Source: Mesomycoplasma ovipneumoniae (GTDB taxonomy: Bacteria; Bacillota_I; Bacilli_A; Mycoplasmatales; Metamycoplasmataceae). Taken from it: a stretch of 64,000 bases of DNA. Numbering within the stretch: position 1 is the first letter of the stretch; every line of letters begins with the position of its first letter. Under the pieces are notes generated by a model that saw only the letters and a list, made by a program, of their open reading frames with translations, made no database searches and had not been told where the DNA came from. This document shows, piece by piece, positions 1-9,792 of this stretch. The stretch is taken from the NCBI RefSeq assembly GCF_038095995.1, contig NZ_CP146005.1, positions 868,001 to 932,000 on the forward strand, written 5' to 3'. The position numbers were made by a program, and so were the translations under genes.

Positions 1-485
1 ACTCAGGCAGCAATATCAGTGATTGAATTAGCCCTAAAAGCATTTAAGTGTAAATTTCTTAAATTATGTGTAAATTCAGTTGCGGCAACTACGGATGCGC
101 CCGCACCAAAAACAATAATTTTATCCATTTTTAACATCAAATTAGCAATGCGATTAATTTGATTAACATCTAAAATTGCCAAAGTTTTTTCAATACTGTG
201 AGCATAAAGAAGATTTATGTTCTCAATTTCATCATTTTCGTTATATAAATTGTTTTCTTTATCGATTTTTAGTCATTCAATTACGAATTTTTTTAGTTCT
301 TTAAAATTATTAAAGCCAAGTTTTTTAGTTAATTGAGTAATTGTTCCGACGCTAATAAATAAAATTGCAGCAAGTTCGTTAATTGTCAGTTCCACAAATT
401 TTTGTGGTTTTGTTTCTATGAAACGAATTATTAGTTTTTCAATATGTGTTAATTTAAAATTTTTCGAAATAGTAAGTACACTCAT
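1..485 (-). CDS. MurR/RpiR-family transcriptional regulator (3' end outside window)
   Basis: This is the N-terminal 161 residues of a sugar-phosphate-responsive regulator. The first ~75 residues form an RpiR-type helix-turn-helix, with a core like ELAAILFISVGTITQLTKKL. After one in-frame TGA (Trp) comes the start of a SIS domain with the sugar-phosphate loop motif IIVFGAGAS. The start is the ATG at 485. RpiR proteins usually control a nearby amino-sugar or pentose operon, but the target genes would lie left of the window. The family call is firm; the ligand is unknown. Confidence 0.85.
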
Positions 486-654
486 AATAATTTAATTATA
501 CTAAAAAAATAAAAAAAATTATATAAATTTTATAAATTTTTATACTATTAAAAAAATTTATAAAATCAAGGGCTAAAACTCCGAAAAAATTATTTTCAAA
601 CACAATTATAAAGTAAATTTAGCACATTTTTTTATATTTCATTAAAGTTTATCT

Positions 655-1545
655 CACATTTTATGATTCAACCTTAATTTTTATAAATTTAATATCAGCA
701 AACCATTTTTCAACAAAATTTTCTGAACTAAATTCGCTTTTGATATGATCTTCAGGTTAAATTCACCAAAACTTTTACTCTTTTGGCGCTTCTTTTCCTT
801 TCTTTTTATAAGCTAATGATTTTATTCCTAAAAATTCGTAGTGTTTTTGAAATACGTACGTGGATACAAAATTTCCCTCATTTTTGTAAATCTTATATAG
901 GGCGTCGCGCCCTTTTGCTTTTCGATTTAAAATGAAAGTTTTACGAATTCACTCAAGTAACTTTTCATCATAAATCATTTCCTTTGGTGGTTTTTTCACC
1001 CTTATTTTTTCATAAATCGAAGTACGATTAACATTTAAAATACTAGAAATTCTAGTGCTATTTTCGATTTTATCTTTATATTTTTCTTGTTCTTGTTTTC
1101 GTTTTTTAAGCTCCTCAACAACAATTGCGTGCTTAATCCCTGATCTTCTAAGAACATTTTCCACTATTTCTTGATAAATTACACGATCATTTTCAGAAAG
1201 ATCGTTAATTGTATATTTCTTTTTTGGTTTGCGTGGAGATTTGTTTTTCCCACCAGCACTTATTGGACTTTTCATACCATTATTATAATACTTTTTTTGC
1301 CAATTTACTATCAAATTATTACCATATATATGCAAATTTCATTCTTTATGCAGATTTTTACTTTTTGATTTATTTTGTAAATTTGTCTAAATTTTTCTTT
1401 AAAAGGTAAAATTCAATTTTTAATCCTTTAGTTTTGGCAATTTTAATGTATTTAAATTTCTCTTCAACTGCGAATTTGTATTGTTTCATTTTGACACACC
1501 TTTTTTCGAATGCGTCTAAAATTCGTATACTAAATTACTTACTTT
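655..1545 (-). pseudogene. decayed IS3-family (IS150/IS1221-like) transposase remnant
   Basis: Reading from the ATG at 1489 the sequence matches, block by block, the intact IS3-type transposase at 45730-46977: MKQYKFAVEEKF, the NDLSENDR segment, and the VKKPPKEMIYDE segment at its OrfA/OrfB junction. It has stops and frameshifts, and the similarity ends near 655, inside the DDE domain, so the catalytic centre is gone. The outer inverted repeat beside the start survives at about 1526-1545. It cannot encode an active transposase. I see no gene between 486 and 654. Confidence 0.75.
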
Positions 1546-1681
1546 TTTTTTTTTTTATTGTATAATTTCTTATTAGAATAAAACAAAATAATACTGACAC
1601 TACATTTTTACACTTATAGATTTAAGCTATAAATTAGTAAAAAAATGAACAATTTCATAATTTGGAGGACTTAACTAAATA

Positions 1682-2118
1682 ATGAAAACATTTAAAATAA
1701 ACGAGCGATTATATCTTAAACCTACAGACTCATATCAAGTTGCTTATGAACAGTGGTATGCATTCGAAAAAAAGTTATCGTATTAAAACCTTATAACCTT
1801 ACTTATCAACAATTACAAAGTACACCTATTAGAATAGCATTTTGTGAGGTTTATTTTGATGGACTTATTGCCGAAGTTAGAATTACCCGCCAAACCCAAA
1901 TTATCGAACTTTTTAAAATACTTCAACGCTTAAATTTTTCTGGAAATTTAATTACTAATGTTTTAAACGCAATACTAAAGAATTGAGAAGATCAATTTAA
2001 AAATAAAGACCTAGAACTTGTAACTTTCGCAAATACACCAGGTGAATTTTACAAATCAGTATTTAATGAAAAACATGAACCTTTTCCAAAAGGTCGTATT
2101 GATCTCGAATTCTACTAA
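1682..2118 (+). pseudogene. unknown accessory gene broken by a homopolymer frameshift
   Basis: A TATAAT box near 1560 and a GGAGG-like ribosome site at 1664 precede ATG 1682. The frame reads MKTFKINERLYLKPTDSYQ and stops after about 35 codons. Just past a run of seven A (about 1771) another frame takes over and continues to TAA 2116-2118, through segments such as FCEVYFDGLIAEVRI and PFPKGRIDLEFY. One extra A would join the two into a protein of about 145 residues. I do not recognise the family. Phase variation at the A-run, simple decay or a sequencing error would all look alike here. Confidence 0.5.
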
Positions 2119-2401
2119 CGAGCTAGTTATTGCATTCGCTTTTAAAACCCAGACTGTAATAAATAATAAGTAGGCAAAAAGCTATTTAATGAACACTGCA
2201 TGTAAAGAGGCATATAAGTAGAACCAAACTTACAAAATAGAAATAGACCACATCCAGACTATTAAAAACAGAATATTTTATTTTAATAGTACTAATTTTG
2301 ACCTAAGTACTATTAAAACATTTTTTGACTATCTATTTCATTTAAGAGCTACACAAAAATAAATATATTTTTTCATAATTTAAAGAATTTTAATGATTTT
2401 T
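2119..2401 (+). other. gene debris before IS256 copy 1
   Basis: No intact gene. A plus-strand open stretch at about 2222-2362 reads NQTYKIEIDHIQTI and ends in RATQK followed by TAA. It has no start codon or ribosome site and is preceded by stops, so it looks like the 3' remnant of a lost gene, perhaps belonging to the frameshifted gene just upstream. Confidence 0.35.
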
Positions 2402-3778
2402 TGTGAGTGTTTATAATTTTGTGTTTTAAATTTTTATGCATTTTTCAAATAGAAATCTAATTTAATTTTGCATTATTTAACAAACTAGGGAAAATAATTT
2501 CAAATTGTTTTTTAATTATGTGGCAATTTCTTTCCTGCATTTGTCATTTTTTAGATCCGTTTTGGAGCGTTAAATAAGTTATTTTTGAAAGGCAATTCAC
2601 ACTTTGAATTCCCCTTTTATTTTTGTATTTTCCTAATTAATTTATTCACTGATTCAATTGAATTTGTCGTATAAATTCCTTGCCTTAATTCATATGGATA
2701 TTTAAAAAATGTCGTTAATTCAACCAAATTTACATACCAAGATTTGATAATTTAATTATATTTTTGGTATAATTTTTTCGCAAATTCACCAAGATTTTGC
2801 ATTGCAAATTCTTGATTATTTGCTTGATAAATCTTTTTCATATAAGAGGTAAAGTTCTTTTTTGTCCTTGTTAGAAACTTTTAAAAGTGGTTTTTAATTT
2901 GGTGAACAACACATTTTAACATATGCTTGTGGGAAAACCTCTTCAATTGCTTGACTAATTCCGTTTAGATTATCACAAGAAATTATTAGAACATCTTCCA
3001 GACCGCGAGTTTTTAGTTCGCTAAAAACATCAAGTCAATTACTTTCTGATTCGGTATTTTTAATCCAAAATCCCAGTACTTTTTTATTGCCTTGCCAATC
3101 AATTGCAAGAATAAGATAAAGTGATTTTTTGACAAAAACACCGTTTTCTTTAACATCAAAAAACATGTCATCAATATACAAAATTGGATAGCAATTCTCA
3201 ATTTTTTGCGATTTTCACTTTTCAATTTCGGGTAATAATTTGTCAGTAATTGAAGAAATTCAGGTGCTACTTATTTCATTTTTATAGATATTTTTTATTG
3301 TGTCAACTATATTTTCATATGACATCCCTGATGCAAAAAGCGAAAAGACTTGCTCTTCGATATCTCCTAAATTCTTTTGGTATTTACCGGTGAATTTATT
3401 CTGAAAAGTGCCATTTCGATCTCTTGGTATTTTTAGACGAATATTATTACTATTATAATTCACAGTTTTGACCGAAAACCCGTTTCGCTTATTGGGTCTA
3501 TGCACACCTTTTTTACTTCGGTTGTGTGTTTCATAGCCTAAATGTTGGCTTAATTCCACATTTAAGAGCATCTCAACAAAAGTTTTAAACATATGCGAAA
3601 TTTCGTTGTGAAAATCTTCTTTTTTTAATTTTTTATAATCAGCGTATTTGCTAGCAATTTTTTCAACTTTTAACTGCGATGGAGATAAATTTTTTTGCTC
3701 TTTTTTCATATTTTGGTCCTTTACATAAATTTTATCAAAAAAGATTTACATTAGAACACAAAATAACTTAATATTATC
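2402..3778 (-). mobile_element. IS256-family element, copy 1 (decayed)
   Basis: About 1,377 bp, similar throughout to the intact 1,383-bp copy at 51431-52813. Both ends keep recognisable versions of the terminal inverted repeat (GTGTTTATAATTTTGTG at the left, the complement of ATAATATTAAG at the right). Drifted ends and the broken reading frame mark it as the oldest of the three IS256 copies. I could not identify a target duplication. Confidence 0.75.
2457..3709 (-). pseudogene. IS256-family (MULE-type DDE) transposase, frameshifted
   Basis: From ATG 3709 the N-terminal 150 residues are well conserved (KNLSPSQLKVEKIASKYADY; RDRNGTFQNKF). The first catalytic region reads YIDDMFF against YIDGMFF in the good copy, and the second, SCDNLNG, is kept. 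After that, near 2910, one base is missing relative to the intact copy and the frame is lost before the conserved C-x-x-H segment. Further stops follow, so no functional enzyme is possible. Confidence 0.8.
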
Positions 3779-3791
3779 GAAATTGATGGGC

Positions 3792-3837
3792 AAAAAATTT
3801 CTTTTTTTACTTGATAAGGTAAAAAAAGAAATTTTTT
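3792..3837 (-). terminator. rho-independent terminator, probably the original one of the ABC exporter operon
   Basis: A long AT-rich hairpin (AAATTTCTTTTTTTA stem, loop CTTGATAAGG region) ends in T-rich sequence. It lies 25 bp beyond the far end of IS256 copy 2. If that insertion were removed, the hairpin would fall just downstream of the ABC gene that stops at 5863, so the IS has separated the operon from its terminator. Confidence 0.55.
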
Positions 3838-3853
3838 ATTTTATACATTGATA

Positions 3854-3861
3854 TTTTTAAA
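3854..3861. repeat. 8-bp target duplication of IS256 copy 2 (left)
   Basis: TTTTTAAA directly abuts the left IS end and recurs exactly at the right end (5860-5867). Eight base pairs is the usual duplication for the IS256 family. Confidence 0.85.
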
Positions 3862-4574
3862 GGGTGTGTTCATAATCTTGTGTTTTAAATTTTTATGGAT
3901 TTTTCAAATAGAAATGTAATCTAATTTAATTTTACATTATTTAACCGATTAGGGAAAATAATTTCTAATTGTTTTTTAATCATGAATCAATTTCTTACCT
4001 TTTGTCATTTTGTAGATGCGTTTTGGAGAGTTAAATAAGTTATTTTTGAAAGGTAATTTACACTTTGAATTCCGCCTTTTGTTTTTGTATTTTTCCTAAT
4101 TATTCTATTCATTGACTCAATTAAATTTGTCGTATAAATTGCTTGCCTCAATTCATATGGATATTTAAAAAATGTCGTTAGTTCAACGAAATTTGTATAC
4201 CAAGACTTGATAATTGAAGGATATTTTTGGCCTCATTTTTCCGCAAATTTATCAAGATTTTGCATTGCAAATTCTTGATTAGCCGCTTGATAAATCTTTT
4301 TCATATCAAGGACAAACTCTTTTTTGTCTTTGTTAGAAACTTTTAAAAGCGAGTTTCTAATTTGGTGAACAACACATTTTTGAACATCTGTTTGCGGGAA
4401 AACCGCTTCAATTGCTTGACTAATTCCGCTTAGATTATCGCAAGAAATTATTAGAACATCTTCCAGCCCGCGAGTTTTTAGTTCGTTAAAAACATCAAGT
4501 CAATTACTTGCTGATTCGGTATTTTTAATCCAAAATCCCAGTGCTTTTTTATTTCCGTCCCAATCAATTGCAAG

Positions 4575-4763
4575 AATAAGATAAAGTGATTTTTTGACAA
4601 AAACACCGTTTTCTTTAACATTAAAAAACATCCCATCAATGTACAAAATTGGATAGGAATTCTCAATTTTTCGCGATTTTCACTTTTCAATTTCAGGCAA
4701 TAATTTGTCAGTAACTGAAGAAATTCAGGCATTACTTATTTCTTTTTTATAGATACTTTTTAT
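4575..4763. repeat. 189-bp target duplication of MITE copy A (left arm)
   Basis: These 189 bp (starting AATAAGATAAAGTGATTTTT, ending GATACTTTTTAT) are repeated at 5190-5378 on the other side of the MITE; I found no mismatch by eye. A duplication this long is characteristic of IS1634-type transposition, which makes long, variable direct repeats. Confidence 0.9.
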
Positions 4764-5189
4764 CCCGAGTTTCCCAGTTTCATAAGGTAATTTTAAAAAA
4801 GTATCCGGTTTTAGGGACTTTTTTAAGTTTTTTGGTAAAAGTTGGTTACAATTTTATTAGTGATTTATTAAGATATCAAAGTAAAAATCATATCTATTTC
4901 AAATGTTTGGATCGCTAGGGACACCATCGTGTTTTTTAAATATAATTTGCTGATCTAAAGTGTTAAATTCAACCCTTTGTCTTAATTTTTGCAACATCGA
5001 TACTAAACCAACTTAGTTAATTTTTGTTTTTTCATAATTTATAATTATACCATAAAATTACTTAAAATGCTACCAAATGCTACTTATAAAATTAAGGTTT
5101 TACATTAAAAAAACACCGATTTACGGGTGTTTCTTCATATTTATATTCACTAAAAAGTGAATTTTTGTCTTAAAACTGGGAAACTCGGG
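4764..5189 (-). mobile_element. MITE copy A: 426-bp internally deleted IS1634-like element
   Basis: It is bounded by perfect terminal inverted repeats CCCGAGTTTCCCAG / CTGGGAAACTCGGG. In minus-strand reading it keeps the left end and start codon of an IS1634-type transposase (a 10-codon stub, MKKQKLTKLV), then jumps to the last ~200 bp of the element with the terminal coding piece NRYDFYFDILINH. It therefore lacks every catalytic residue and can move only with a transposase supplied in trans. Base by base it reads the same as copy B at 19247-19672, in the opposite orientation. Confidence 0.9.
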
Positions 5190-5378
5190 AATAAGATAAA
5201 GTGATTTTTTGACAAAAACACCGTTTTCTTTAACATTAAAAAACATCCCATCAATGTACAAAATTGGATAGGAATTCTCAATTTTTCGCGATTTTCACTT
5301 TTCAATTTCAGGCAATAATTTGTCAGTAACTGAAGAAATTCAGGCATTACTTATTTCTTTTTTATAGATACTTTTTAT
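5190..5378. repeat. 189-bp target duplication of MITE copy A (right arm)
   Basis: Second copy of 4575-4763. It explains why the middle of the IS256 transposase appears twice in this region. Confidence 0.9.
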
Positions 5379-5859
5379 TGTGTTAACAATATTTTCATAT
5401 GACATTCCTGATGCAAAAAGTGAAAACACTTGCTCTTCGATATCGCCTAAATTTGTTTCGTATTTACCGAGTAATTTGTTCTCAAAAGTGCCATTTCGAT
5501 CTCTTGGTATTTTTAGACGAAAACTATTATGATTATAATTCACAGTTTTGTCCGAAAATCCGTTTCGCTTATTTGGCCTATGCACGCCTTTTTTGCTTCG
5601 GTTACTTTTTTCATAGCCTAAATGTTGGCTTAATTCCGCCCTTAAGAGCGCCTCAGTAAAAGTTTTAAACATATGCGAAATTTCGTTGTGAAAATCTTCT
5701 TTTTTTATTTTTTTATAATCAGCGTATTTGTCAACAAGTTTTTTAGCTTCTAACTCAAATGGGGATAATGTTTTTTGCTGTTTTTTCATATTTTGGTCCT
5801 TCATAATAAATTTTATCAAAATAAATTTACTTTAAAAACACAAAATATTTAACATTACC

Positions 5860-5867
5860 TTTTTAAA
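5860..5867. repeat. 8-bp target duplication of IS256 copy 2 (right)
   Basis: TTTTTAAA, matching 3854-3861. It includes the TAA stop (complement at 5863-5865) of the ABC exporter gene, so the gene end was not altered. Confidence 0.85.
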
Positions 5868-7440
5868 ATTTTAGACAAAAATCGAATTTTTCAGCTAAAT
5901 TTTGGTCTAAATTATGCAAAACTAACAAGACGGTAACATCTTGCTCAAGTAGCCAATTTATAAGATTATTAATATTTGATTTGTCAAGATTTGAAAAACC
6001 TTCATCAATAATTAATATTTTTTTTGTTTCAAAAACATGACTTGCAAAATTAATTAACTGTTTTTGGCCAACTGATAGATCTGTTTTTTCTTGGTAATTA
6101 ATTAAATTTTTATTTTTTAGCTCATTTAAATTAACTAAATTAATTAATTCATTGATTTTTCCAAGATCAGTTTTTGAATAAAAACTGATATTTTCAGCTA
6201 AATTACCCTCAATTAAGGACGGACTATTATCAATAAAACTTATATTTTGAACAATATTTTTATCAGAAATTGTTTTTAAATTAGTTGAATTGAAAAAAAT
6301 CTCACCTTCATAATCGCGCTCGATACCCATTAAAATCTTTAAAAATGTCGATTTTCCAGAGCCATTATCGCCTTGAAGCAAATATTTTTTGCCGCCTATA
6401 ATTTCAAAATTAATATTTTCTAGCACTTTTTTGTCTTCATAGTCAAAATTCAAGTTTTTGACGCTAATTTTATGAATTTTTTCTGTAAAATCATCAAAAT
6501 TCAAGTTTGTTTTAGGTTTATTTTCATTTAATTTAGAATCTTTAAATTGTTTTTTCAGTGATAAATATTGAACACTCACAACAATAAAGGTGTTAAAATT
6601 ACTGATAAATAACTGATTGGCACTATTGATAGTTACCAATGCAATAATTGTTGATGCAGGATTTTCATAATAAATTCCCAAAAAAATGATTGCTAAATCC
6701 GTTAAAATTAAAAATAATTTGCGAATTGTTAAATTTATATTTGTATTAAATTGATCCCACAATCTATATTTTCTTTGCATAAAACTTGCGTTTTTTGATG
6801 TTGGTGTTAGGATTTTTTTTAGTAAATGAATTTTACCGAAAAATAAAAATGCCTCAAATTTATTTAGTTTTTCGCTAAATTCGCTGTTTAAATTTTCAAG
6901 CGAATCTAGTTGTTGTCTAATTTTTTCACTAAAAAATTTTCTAAAAAAAACGGGAAAACTAATTCAAGCCAAAGTCAAACCAAAAACTATTGATCCAATT
7001 ATTGGATTTATATAAAAAATAGTTGCCAAAATTGCTATAATTGGAAAAATTAAAGAAATAATATAAAATAAAAATGCAAAAAGTGTCTCGCCCTTTGTGA
7101 AAGCCTCATTAAAAAACAATGAAAAATAGTTTCCAGGCGTATTTTTAACATATTCCTTATATGATAAATTGTTAAATATACTCAATTTTTCTTTAATTAA
7201 TTTTACCGCACTTAATTGTCCAAAAATTCTTGAAAAAAGTGAATTATAAATAACGGATAAAAGAGAACTAATTATAATTGCAAACATATCTAACCCTAAC
7301 CAAATTCACATTTTAATTTGATTATTGTCTGATAAAGCCTGGTATAAAAATCTTTTTGTAACTACTGAAAGACCAACGATACAAAATATAAAAAGTGAAT
7401 AAAAAATATTAAAAATATGCAATTTAACTATTTTTTTCAT
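5863..7440 (-). CDS. ABC exporter, permease-ATPase half-transporter (second subunit)
   Basis: A 525-residue protein with an N-terminal membrane domain of about 310 residues fused to a nucleotide-binding domain. Visible motifs are Walker A GDNGSGKST, signature LSVGQKQ, Walker B ILIIDEG and H-loop LVLHNL, so the ATPase looks complete. The start is ATG 7440 with a GGAG site; internal TGA codons read as Trp. It lies directly behind another half-transporter, and the pair probably works as a heterodimeric exporter of a peptide, lipid or drug. Nothing in the sequence shows the substrate. An IS256 copy sits immediately after the stop codon. Confidence 0.85.
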
Positions 7441-7505
7441 GATTATTTTTCTCCAGGTTAATTATTTCATCAAAGCCTAATTTTTGCAAATCACTTATAT
7501 GATGA

Positions 7506-9032
7506 CTAACAAAAATAATAGTTAATTCGGGGGTTTTTTAACAATTGACCTATTAAAATATTTGAATAATCCTTCTGAATATTGTCAAAAGCTTCATCAA
7601 TTAGTCAAAATTTAATAGGAGAATATTGGAGCCGTGCAAAAACAATTTTTTGTTTTTGGCCTTCTGAAAGACTATTAGTACTAATTTGGGTCTCAAGGTC
7701 AAAGTCAATTTCTAGTGATTTCAGAATTGAATTTAGCTTTTGATAATCTGGATTTTCTGCAAATAAAGTAATGTTGTTTTTGAGACTTGTATTAAAAATC
7801 AAATTTTGGTTATCAATAAGTCCAATTTGGTCTCTTAGATATTTTTGGCTCAATTCTTTTTGCTCATAGTTATTATTTATTAAGATTTTGCCTTCATAAG
7901 TGTCATAAACTCCAGAAATTATTTTAATTAGTGTGGATTTGCCGGCGCCATTTGGTGCTGAAATCAAGTATTTTTTATTTTTTTCGAAAATAAAATTGAA
8001 ATTATCAACTATAGTTTTATCTTCAAATTTAAAACTAACATTTTGAAAATTAATACTATTAATAGGTTCTTCAATAATTATTTTTTGTTCTGACAAATTA
8101 TTATCTTCAACAATTTTGTCATACAAAAATGACGATTGTTTGAATGAAAATAATCCGAGGACAATTTCTCCAATGTCAGAATGCAATTGATTTGAGTATA
8201 AAAGTAGTGATAGAAAAATCGTCAAACTATAAAAATTATAAAATGTTAAAACTGATATTTCCATTATAATAAATGCTATTGAAATACTAAATAAAAAATT
8301 TAATCAAACATTTAACTTTGTCAGTTTTTTATACTCTTTTATTTGTTTTTTGGAAAAATTTTTATAACTTGTGTAAAATAATTGTTTAAATTTTTCTATT
8401 TTATTGTGAAAATAGAATGATTTAAATGAATTAAGAAGTCCTAAATTATACTGTGAAAAAATTTCGCTATCTCTTGATAGATTCATGACAGGTTCTGATG
8501 CAAAATTGTTAATTTTTTGTTGAAAAAATAGCAAAACGAAACTTAAAATCATGGTCGATAAAATTAAAATTCAACTTCAATTTAATGACAAAACTATCAT
8601 TAATGAGATTCCGCCAAAAATTGATATAAGTGGAGTTATTATGTTTAAAAAGTTACCAATTATTTCTAAAGCAAGTCTAAGATCGTAATTAAACCAGGAA
8701 ATCATAGAATTTCTGTTAAATTTCAAGTTAAAATAGTGACTGTTTTGAATTTTTTTAATAATAATATCGCTTAATTTATTCCTGATATCCATTTCTAAAA
8801 GACTAAAAATCCAACCTTTTAGAAATGAAAAAAGGATAAAAATTCCAAGTGGTGCTATAAGCATAACCAAGGTGAAACCTAAATTAAGGGTAGGTTTTTC
8901 TTCAGCAAAAAATTCAATAACAAATTTATAACTAAAAATGTGAACTAGAAGACCTACTTCTTTTATAAATATTATAAAAATTATTAGTATGAATTTTGCT
9001 CTTGCTAGGTTGAATAATTTGAAAATGTTCAT
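7506..9032 (-). CDS. ABC exporter, permease-ATPase half-transporter (first subunit, frameshifted 3' end)
   Basis: From ATG 9032 (GGAG site) the frame holds a membrane domain and an ATPase domain with Walker A APNGAGKST, signature LSEGQKQ and Walker B FWLIDEA. Near 7530 the coding strand has A6C5. In the present frame the protein ends at TAG 7506-7508, without the H-loop histidine. With one base fewer the reading continues as IIFVSHHISDLQKLGFDEII and stops near 7425, overlapping the next gene's start. The family call is firm. The frameshift may be real inactivation, slippage or a sequencing error. Confidence 0.8.
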
Positions 9033-9085
9033 TTTTTCTCCACAATTATTCTAATTAAGATAGTATAAACATTTAGGGCAAGTAA

Positions 9086-9289
9086 TTAAGCGAATAGTTC
9101 TGAAATTATTATTATAGAGGTATAAATTTTTGACTTATAATTATTAATTTTTAAATTTTTTTGGGGAATATTAACTAAAAAATCAGAAGTTTTATTAAAA
9201 AACTTGTCATTAAATAATGAAATTTTACTTAATATTTTTTCTGTTTTAGAACTTAAACATATAAAGTTTCTAGAAAATTTGTCTAACAT
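9086..9289 (-). CDS. small hypothetical ORF upstream of the ABC exporter
   Basis: 67 codons from ATG 9289 to TAA 9086, basic, with a hydrophobic C-terminal end (YTSIIIISELFA). No Shine-Dalgarno sequence is visible, and long ORFs arise easily in AT-rich DNA. I list it only because it precedes an exporter operon in the same direction, where a small secreted peptide would be plausible. No family is recognised. Confidence 0.2.
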   Translation of the reverse strand: MLDKFSRNFICLSSKTEKILSKISLFNDKFFNKTSDFLVNIPQKNLKINNYKSKIYTSIIIISELFA

Positions 9290-9295
9290 GCCCAA

Positions 9296-9766
9296 AAAAT
9301 GTAGTTTTGTCTGATTGTGGTAATAAAATTAAATGTAGGAATTTCATCGCATACACCCGCAATATTTTTTTGATAATTTTAACATTTTAATATAATTTTA
9401 AAAAGAAAAAACTAATAAAATTTTCTATGCTTTTTATTGGTTATAGGCATTAAATAAAACTAACTAAATCAAAAAAACTATGAATCTGTTGCATGTTATT
9501 AATCTTTCAGTATTTCAAATTAAAACTTAAAAATAATAAATAATATCTAATTTACTAAAAAACGAGACATTTTTTCTTGGCTTTAATAGTAATTTGTTTT
9601 TTTTAATCTTTACTAGTGTGAAGAAAATCTCCTTTTGCTTAAAAATTAAAAAGTTAAATTTTTTGTGCTAATTCAATGCAGCATTTTCGTATTAACTTAA
9701 AAATGTTTTCTTACAAATTATTATGCTAATTTTTTAACAATTTATAGGAAAAAATGAAATTTATGG
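9296..9766. other. intergenic, no gene seen
   Basis: About 470 bp of AT-rich DNA between the divergent exporter operon and pyrG. No tRNA-like folding, convincing hairpin or reading frame was found apart from the pyrG promoter at the right edge. Confidence 0.6.
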
Positions 9767-9772
9767 TATAAT
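9767..9772 (+). promoter_or_regulatory. -10 box of pyrG
   Basis: TATAAT in the context ATGGTATAATTTG, 20 bp before ATG 9793, with an AAAGGA ribosome site in between. The 5' leader is very short, so control through a long leader, as in Bacillus pyrG, is unlikely. Confidence 0.65.
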
Positions 9773-9792
9773 TTGTTATCAAAGGAAAAATT

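Larger units (their letters stand above)
3921..5789 (-). pseudogene. IS256 transposase disrupted by MITE insertion
   Basis: The gene starts at ATG 5789 with an AAGGA ribosome site and would end at TAG 3921. Without the 615 bp added by the MITE event it would be 1,254 bp, exactly the size of the intact transposase at 51501-52754. The inserted MITE (4764-5189) and duplicated segment split it after the first catalytic Asp region, so this copy cannot make full-length enzyme but could still be mobilised in trans. Confidence 0.85.
3862..5859 (-). mobile_element. IS256-family element, copy 2, interrupted by a MITE
   Basis: The ends read GGGTGTGTTCATAATCTTGTG and the complement of GGTAATGTTAAATATTTTGTG, the same imperfect inverted repeats as copy 3. 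Total length is 1,998 bp. Subtracting the 426-bp MITE and one 189-bp duplication leaves exactly 1,383 bp, the length of copy 3. It inserted at the very 3' end of the ABC exporter gene: its 8-bp duplication spans that gene's stop codon. The N-terminal transposase reading is identical to copy 3, so the two are recent sisters. Confidence 0.9.

Noticed and set aside
4478..4732. 84-codon ORF repeated at 5150-5347 and 51943-52197
   Set aside because: An out-of-frame reading of the IS256 transposase catalytic region; the true frame passes through TGA (Trp).
4575..5378. possible CRISPR-like or tandem repeat array
   Set aside because: Only two long copies exist, explained exactly as the 189-bp target duplication around a MITE.
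5399..5659. 86-codon plus-strand ORF, with an identical one antisense at 51631-51891
   Set aside because: Both are exact mirror frames of the IS256 transposase N-terminus; the identity comes from the IS being duplicated, not from selection.
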